The notes beneath the pieces are model-generated. The model was not told the origin of the DNA. It ran no database searches and worked only from the letters and a program-made list of their open reading frames with translations. Of a stretch of DNA of 64,000 nt, positions 59,360-64,000 are shown piece after piece. Made by a program: the position numbers and the translations under genes. Each line of letters opens with the position of its first letter. Position 1 is the first letter of the stretch. Origin of the DNA: Ktedonobacteria bacterium brp13 (GTDB lineage: Bacteria > Chloroflexota > Ktedonobacteria > Ktedonobacterales > Ktedonobacteraceae); contig AP024096.1 of assembly GCA_015099395.1 (NCBI GenBank), forward strand, positions 4,898,001 to 4,962,000, read 5' to 3'.

Positions 59360-60724
59360 TTAGAACGGCAAATTTGCAAACTCGACCTGCTGTAAGGCAT
59401 CCAACGCTGAGCCCATCGCCTCGGTGGTGAAGAAGTCTTCATAGCCGATACCACTCCCTGGCACGCTGACGTAAACATGATAGGTGGGAGTCATGCGATA
59501 GAAGTAGCCATGATACTGTTCTTGATAGAAGTGTCTGGTCAAAAGATTTAGCATCTCCTGTTCCTGGCTCTGGAACTGTGCGGGTTCGCCCAGCGTACGC
59601 AGAGCGTTGTTGTACTCGACAAGCGCGATCAGCACGTGGATATGGGCACGGGTCTCTTTATAGCTTTTGTTGACCTGACCAGTCTGGAGATCCTTGGCAA
59701 AGTACATACCACCATCCTGATGATCCATCAAGTTGCTGTTGAAGAGGCCATGCAAGATCTGGCGTGCCTCGTGCAAATATGACTGATCACGCGTATCATC
59801 GTAGGCTTTGACCAACGCCTCGGCAATCGCTCCCTGCGTGGTTGGCTTGGCCTGCGTGTTGGTTACTTGCAATGTGCCACCATAACTGACGGCAAGATTT
59901 TGATAGAACAGGTGCGCTCTGGTATCCAGACCATACTGCGTGACTCTGGCGAGCGTCGACTTACCTGCCTGCACCCATGCACTCTCATGCCAGCGCAGTC
60001 CGGCGTTGATGAGGGCCGCGCCAGCCGTCATCGACTGCTCAGGTGTCACTACACCAGGGCTGTGCGCACGATTATAGACGAGACCCAGGTCAGGATCATA
60101 CCAACGCGTATAGTAGTTGCTGGCAATGGTGTGCGCGGCATTGATGAGATCAGTATTGTGCAGCAGCAGGCCATCGCGCAGAACATAGAAGTAGAGCCAG
60201 CCTTTGGGAAGATTGTACCGGGAAAACTCGCGTACGACCAGGGGCGTCATTTTACTGAGCTCACCATTAAAAGAATGGTCCTGTGGATGGAGCGTCGTAT
60301 ACTCGGCAAGGGCATTGAGATAGTCGAGATCAGTCTGAGGATCGTGCATCATTGAGGTCGCGTCGTCGCTTCCTTCTTTCAGCGCGTTGGTATGACCAGG
60401 ATTATTCATCTGCCAGTTGACGAAGAGACCACCGGTAACCTTACCTTTGGTGACGGCGTCGGGATTCCAGCCATGCTGGCGAATATTATTCAGCACGTCA
60501 CGTGCGATCTGATCAATATCCGGCGACAGCTGACCCTGTCTGATCAGTGGAAAGCCCGTTGTATTGCCAGCCGGTGCCGTCGCAGCCACCGGGTGAGGAG
60601 CAGTCGTGGTTTTCTTTGTCGCTGTCTTCGGCGCGCCATTGCTACAGGCAGTGACAACGATCAGCAGGAATAAGAGCAGGAAATGAGGGGAACGTACAAG
60701 ATCTTTAGTGTGTAGACGCTGCAT
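59360..60724 (-). CDS. Lipoprotein with alpha/alpha-barrel (glycosidase-like) domain
   Basis: 454 residues. N-terminal lipoprotein signal: basic start, hydrophobic FLLLFLLIVV, then the lipobox VTAC with Cys27. A Thr/Lys/Ala-rich linker follows. The body is helical with repeated aromatic-Gly loops: GGLFVNWQMNNPGHTNALKE, LPKGWLYFYVLRDGLLLHNT, YDPDLGLVYNRAHSPGVVTP, DHQDGGMYFAKDLQTGQVNK, MTPTYHVYVSVPGSGIGYED, as in six-hairpin glycosidases and related isomerases. No catalytic pair can be named. AAGGA 9 bases before ATG 60724. Likely outside the membrane, working on a sugar polymer; this is inference. Confidence 0.72.
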   Translation of the reverse strand: MQRLHTKDLVRSPHFLLLFLLIVVTACSNGAPKTATKKTTTAPHPVAATAPAGNTTGFPLIRQGQLSPDIDQIARDVLNNIRQHGWNPDAVTKGKVTGGLFVNWQMNNPGHTNALKEGSDDATSMMHDPQTDLDYLNALAEYTTLHPQDHSFNGELSKMTPLVVREFSRYNLPKGWLYFYVLRDGLLLHNTDLINAAHTIASNYYTRWYDPDLGLVYNRAHSPGVVTPEQSMTAGAALINAGLRWHESAWVQAGKSTLARVTQYGLDTRAHLFYQNLAVSYGGTLQVTNTQAKPTTQGAIAEALVKAYDDTRDQSYLHEARQILHGLFNSNLMDHQDGGMYFAKDLQTGQVNKSYKETRAHIHVLIALVEYNNALRTLGEPAQFQSQEQEMLNLLTRHFYQEQYHGYFYRMTPTYHVYVSVPGSGIGYEDFFTTEAMGSALDALQQVEFANLPF

Positions 60725-60775
60725 GTTCTTGTTTCCTTCATAATGGCTTCACTATGCATACATAGACACAACGAG

Positions 60776-60818
60776 AGGATGAGCGGTAGCAGCTACGGTT
60801 GCCTGCCGCTCATCCTCG
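60776..60818. terminator. Hairpin between lipoprotein and P-type ATPase genes
   Basis: Arms GAGGATGAGCGG and CCGCTCATCCTC, perfect 12-bp stem, loop about 19 bases. Lies between the ATPase stop and the lipoprotein start (both minus strand). There is no adjacent T-run in the minus direction. Confidence 0.5.
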
Positions 60819-60900
60819 AGTGTTTGCTCTATTTTTATAATAACCCTCTATCCCAATCAGCATGCTTCTATCTGCCAATAGACGCGGAGTATCACAAATT

Positions 60901-63900
60901 TCAACTGATGCTAGCTATTGGCAACGTGCTGAATGAACTTGCGCTGTCCTTATTGCCATGCAGCACACGATTAAGCAGAATAGCTGCCAGTGCTCCAACT
61001 GCCGTCAACATCCAGGCTGATGGAGGAAGCATGACCAGATTAAGAAGCCGGCGCAGCGACGGAATCGTAAATGCCGCGCACAACACACCCAACGAACCAC
61101 CCACAGCACCAAGCACCGGGCGCGTCAGGTGCCCCTGGGCGAGACCGGCCATTACTGTCTGCGCAAGTTGCGTGGAGACAATACTAGCGAAAGCCACTGA
61201 GCGAGCCTGAGACAGTGAGCCATTGCCAAGTGTGATAAGGTAAGCGGCCAGTGATGGCAGCGCTGTTGCCAGGCCACGACGCAAGACCTCATTGAGCAAT
61301 GATGTATCCAGCGCCGCAGTACCTTCGCGCCGGAGTTGCGCCAGGTCACGATGTTCTGGTTGTTGTAAGATGACTGCCAGAGCAGGCAAGATATCGGTAA
61401 TCGCATTCACCGCTAGAATCTGTCCCACCGTTAACGGCATAGCTATTCCCAGCATGCTGGCACCCACCACCAGTCCCAGCTCCCCCAGGTTTCCACCCAG
61501 CAACAGTCCAAGTGAGCGACGCATATTGCGCCAGAAGCTTCGGCCCTCAACGCAACTCTGCACCAATGTCGAGAAATCGTCATCGGCAATAACCATGTCC
61601 GCCGTCTGCCGTGCCACTTCTGTTCCGCTCTTACCCATTGCGATACCAATATCCGCCAGCCGCAAGGCGGGAGCATCATTGACACCATCACCGGTCATTG
61701 CTACTGTATGTCCCTGGCGGTGCAGGCTTTCAATGATACGTAATTTATCGAGGGGTGTAGCCCGCGCAATCACTGCTGCTTTTTTCAGGAGCTGATCAAG
61801 ATCACTATCCTGTAGGTCTGCGAATGTGGCTGCATTCAGCACCTCTGCGTTCCTTTCGAGCACGCCTGCCTCCTGGGCAATCGCGCGTGCGGTCACAGGA
61901 TGATCACCGGTAATCATCACCACCCGCACCCCCGCCTCCTGGCAATGTCTCACCGCCTCTCTCACTGTCGGGCGCAGTGGATCATTGATGCCTACAAAGC
62001 CAAGGGCTGTAAGATCCAGGGGATCCTCAAGCGGTATATCTTTCGCGCCTTCTGCAACCATCAGCACACGTAACCCCTGTTCTGCCAGTTGCCGGGCACG
62101 CGCCAAAAGCATTGCGCGTCCAGCTTCATCCAGGGTCTTTTGCGTGCCATCCTGTAAGAGAAAATGGCAACGGGCGAGTACTGTCTCTGGTGCTCCTTTG
62201 ATACAGAGTTTCCCCCGAGCAACGGTGGCATAGAAAGACCGTACGGGATCAAAGGAAAGTTCCGCTTCATGCTTGAGCTTCACTTCTTCGCCCAGACCCG
62301 CCGTTAGCGCTCCCTGGACGACCGCCACATCGGTAGGATGGACATGCGCGCCCTGCGCACCGGGATGTGGGCTTGCCAATGCTGCGGTGAGTAGAATGTG
62401 GGATAATGGTTCCGGCATGCCCTGCGCCAGAGGAGCCTCCTGGTTTACATCGGCCACAACACTCAGTTGCAAGTGTCCTTTGGTCATTGTTCCTGTCTTA
62501 TCTGCACAGACAACATCTACACGACCAAGCGCCTCAATCGAGGAGAGATGCCGTACAATCGCTTTACGTTTAGCAAGGCGACGGGCCACCCCGGTCTCCC
62601 CAACTTTGGAGAGCAATGGTAAACCCTCAGGCACACCGGCTAACGCGATGGTTGCTCCGATGGTCAGGATAGTTGTAAATGGCTGCCTCCAGAGCAATCC
62701 AGCAGCGATGACGACCACGCCCCCTGCCACGGAAATTGGTAAGAAGATGCTCAGTATACGACTCAACCGTACTCCCAACGGATTGAGTGGCTCATTTTCT
62801 TCCATGAGCGCAAGCCTGGTTGCTCCCATTCTCGTGTGCCTACCAACCGCAACGACAACTGCGCGTGCGGTCCCTGTTGTCACATTACTTCCATCCAGGA
62901 CAATATGTTCGACATCACTGCCTCCCACCTCTCGTTTACTGACCGGTAATGATTCCCCGGTGAGCGCAGCCTCATCAACCTCCAGACCCTGCGCATCGAT
63001 CACTCGTGCATCGGCTGCGATGCGATCTCCTGCAGCCAGCAGCAGGATATCACCCGGTACAATTTCATTAGCCGGAAGTGTCATTTCCTGATTATTGCGT
63101 AAGACACGTGCCTGCGCTATGCTTATTTGCCGTAATGCCTCAGCAACCTGGTTGGCTCTACGTTCCTGCCAGACCCCAATGATGATGTTAGCAGCAATGG
63201 TTGCTCCGATGATAGCGGCATCTCCAATTGAGCCAAACAGGAGTGAGAGCGTTGCTCCCGCCGCGAGAATACCGGTCAGAGGTGAACGTAACTGTTCCAG
63301 TGTCGCAGCTCTCAGCACATTGCGCTGCTCAAGCACCGGCGCTTTGCGCCGGCGTTCAGTGGCTTGCTTGTTGGTTAATCCTCGCCTGGTTGTATTTAGT
63401 CCACGGAGCACATCATCCACGCTGCGTCTTCCCCAGCGCTCTGGCTTGGGATCAATCAGTCGAGTAATGCTAGAACGAGTGCGTTTGCCACCACGTAGCC
63501 GGAACCACCCATCGGCAAGAGCAGCTAAGGAGGTAATATAGACAGCACGTGAAGCAATCCTGACCGCTGGCATCCCTCTGATACCCCAGGCAATACCGGC
63601 TATCGTAGAAACAATCGAGAGACCAACGGAGTCACGCACGACAATGTCACGCTTTGCTCCCGCCTCAATTATTGCGGCTACTGCGGTCAGGTCAGGAGCA
63701 AGTAAGTCTGCACGCCCAGGGAAGCGACTACGGTCATTCGTTAAACCAATCGCCAGGTCGCACGCGGCAAAACCCGCCATAGCCCCCACAGTATCCGCAA
63801 CGAATGCAACCAACTCCCCCTTTTGTTGCTGCTCAGCAATGACTTTGAGCGCGGAATTGCTCTCGATCAGGGCGATATGAGCTCGGTGGGCCAGCCCCTG

Positions 63901-64000
63901 CAACACCAGTTCATCGCCCTGAGATAGTAGCGCCAGTTCGACACCAGTGCGTTGACAGGCAGCAACCAGCGCTGGGACCTCAGGTGCCAGGTGTGGACGC
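60901..64000 (-). CDS. Cation-transporting P-type ATPase, N-terminus beyond window edge
   Basis: At least 1033 residues; the frame is open to base 64000, so the true start is outside (GTG 63906 is only an internal possibility). The C-terminal ~870 residues are a full P2-type pump: GDRIAADARVIDAQGLEVDE, the conserved ALTGESLPVSK, GVPEGLPLL in M4, phosphorylation site CADKTGTMTKG, TGDHPVTARAIA, MTGDGVNDAPALRLADIGIA and six C-terminal membrane helices. In front is a degenerate second HAD-like part (VAFVADTVGAMAGFAACDLA, SRFPGRADLLAPDLTAVAAI) like the final half of another P-type ATPase without its own DKTGT visible. This architecture occurs in large actinobacterial pumps (CtpI type). Likely calcium or another divalent cation; not certain. 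Confidence 0.9.
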   Translation of the reverse strand, partial: RPHLAPEVPALVAACQRTGVELALLSQGDELVLQGLAHRAHIALIESNSALKVIAEQQQKGELVAFVADTVGAMAGFAACDLAIGLTNDRSRFPGRADLLAPDLTAVAAIIEAGAKRDIVVRDSVGLSIVSTIAGIAWGIRGMPAVRIASRAVYITSLAALADGWFRLRGGKRTRSSITRLIDPKPERWGRRSVDDVLRGLNTTRRGLTNKQATERRRKAPVLEQRNVLRAATLEQLRSPLTGILAAGATLSLLFGSIGDAAIIGATIAANIIIGVWQERRANQVAEALRQISIAQARVLRNNQEMTLPANEIVPGDILLLAAGDRIAADARVIDAQGLEVDEAALTGESLPVSKREVGGSDVEHIVLDGSNVTTGTARAVVVAVGRHTRMGATRLALMEENEPLNPLGVRLSRILSIFLPISVAGGVVVIAAGLLWRQPFTTILTIGATIALAGVPEGLPLLSKVGETGVARRLAKRKAIVRHLSSIEALGRVDVVCADKTGTMTKGHLQLSVVADVNQEAPLAQGMPEPLSHILLTAALASPHPGAQGAHVHPTDVAVVQGALTAGLGEEVKLKHEAELSFDPVRSFYATVARGKLCIKGAPETVLARCHFLLQDGTQKTLDEAGRAMLLARARQLAEQGLRVLMVAEGAKDIPLEDPLDLTALGFVGINDPLRPTVREAVRHCQEAGVRVVMITGDHPVTARAIAQEAGVLERNAEVLNAATFADLQDSDLDQLLKKAAVIARATPLDKLRIIESLHRQGHTVAMTGDGVNDAPALRLADIGIAMGKSGTEVARQTADMVIADDDFSTLVQSCVEGRSFWRNMRRSLGLLLGGNLGELGLVVGASMLGIAMPLTVGQILAVNAITDILPALAVILQQPEHRDLAQLRREGTAALDTSLLNEVLRRGLATALPSLAAYLITLGNGSLSQARSVAFASIVSTQLAQTVMAGLAQGHLTRPVLGAVGGSLGVLCAAFTIPSLRRLLNLVMLPPSAWMLTAVGALAAILLNRVLHGNKDSASSFSTLPIASIS

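Noticed and set aside
62273..63541. 272- and 148-codon plus-strand frames
   Set aside because: Antisense to the P-type ATPase catalytic domains; Ser/Pro/Arg-rich shadow translations.

Overview
The window looks like chromosomal DNA of a member of the Chloroflexota, most likely class Ktedonobacteria. This is inferred from gene style and not from any search. Indicators are several ECF sigma/anti-sigma pairs, many sensor kinases, GT-C membrane glycosyltransferases and an LCP-family wall protein with no outer-membrane genes, a bactofilin-like membrane protein, and frequent GTG/TTG starts at moderate G+C. There are no transposases, phage genes or CRISPR arrays. Both ends cut through a gene (a protein of unknown function at the left, a P-type ATPase at the right).

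Layout. 1-3901 (minus): a SWIM zinc-finger/helicase-associated protein overlapping a second, partial protein. 4198-5895 (plus): prmA and rsmE, ribosomal protein and 16S rRNA methylation. 5942-11242 (minus): thiolase, B12-dependent acyl-CoA mutase large subunit, tandem-GNAT protein and a histidyl-tRNA synthetase. 11428-13141 (minus): ECF sigma factor and zinc-finger anti-sigma factor with an outer sensor domain, divergent from a sedolisin-like protein (13670-15586) that seems to have lost catalytic residues. 15862-21795 (plus): a small membrane protein, a HEPN protein, pyruvate phosphate dikinase, a methyltransferase and endonuclease V. 21888-24720 (minus): UBP zinc finger, PgeF-like protein and LCP protein. 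24952-30559 (plus): M24 peptidase, a second ECF sigma/membrane partner pair and a DnaJ-type zinc-repeat protein behind two tandem hairpin repeats. 30631-31929 (minus): a second hisS. 32174-36188 (plus): two GT-C glycosyltransferases around a small protein. 36364-38985 (minus): gyrA. 39453-41816 (plus): two membrane proteins, one a bPH2-PASTA fusion. 41912-45815 (minus): an RNA m5U methyltransferase, then a sigma/anti-sigma/bactofilin-like operon. 46664-46746 (minus): tRNA-Leu(UAA) with a near-consensus promoter. 47248-51471 (plus): mnmG, then a response regulator and histidine kinase. 52196-53812 (minus): propionyl-CoA carboxylase beta subunit. 54020-59055 (minus): two small unknown proteins, a GAF kinase, and a response regulator/HAMP kinase pair. 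59360-64000 (minus): a lipoprotein with an alpha-barrel look and a two-module P-type ATPase.

Themes. Translation (PrmA, RsmE, two HisS, MnmG, m5U methyltransferase, tRNA-Leu), acyl-CoA metabolism (thiolase, acyl-CoA mutase, propionyl-CoA carboxylase) and envelope sensing (three ECF pairs, three histidine kinases) dominate. Non-coding structure is the most unusual part. A roughly 70-bp element able to fold into a three-arm structure occurs four times, twice starting exactly at a stop codon. A MITE-like element with long terminal inverted repeats occurs as a tandem pair plus a diverged third copy. Two 50-bp hairpin repeats precede the zinc-repeat gene. Extended -10 promoters (TGnTATAAT-like) recur in front of housekeeping genes.
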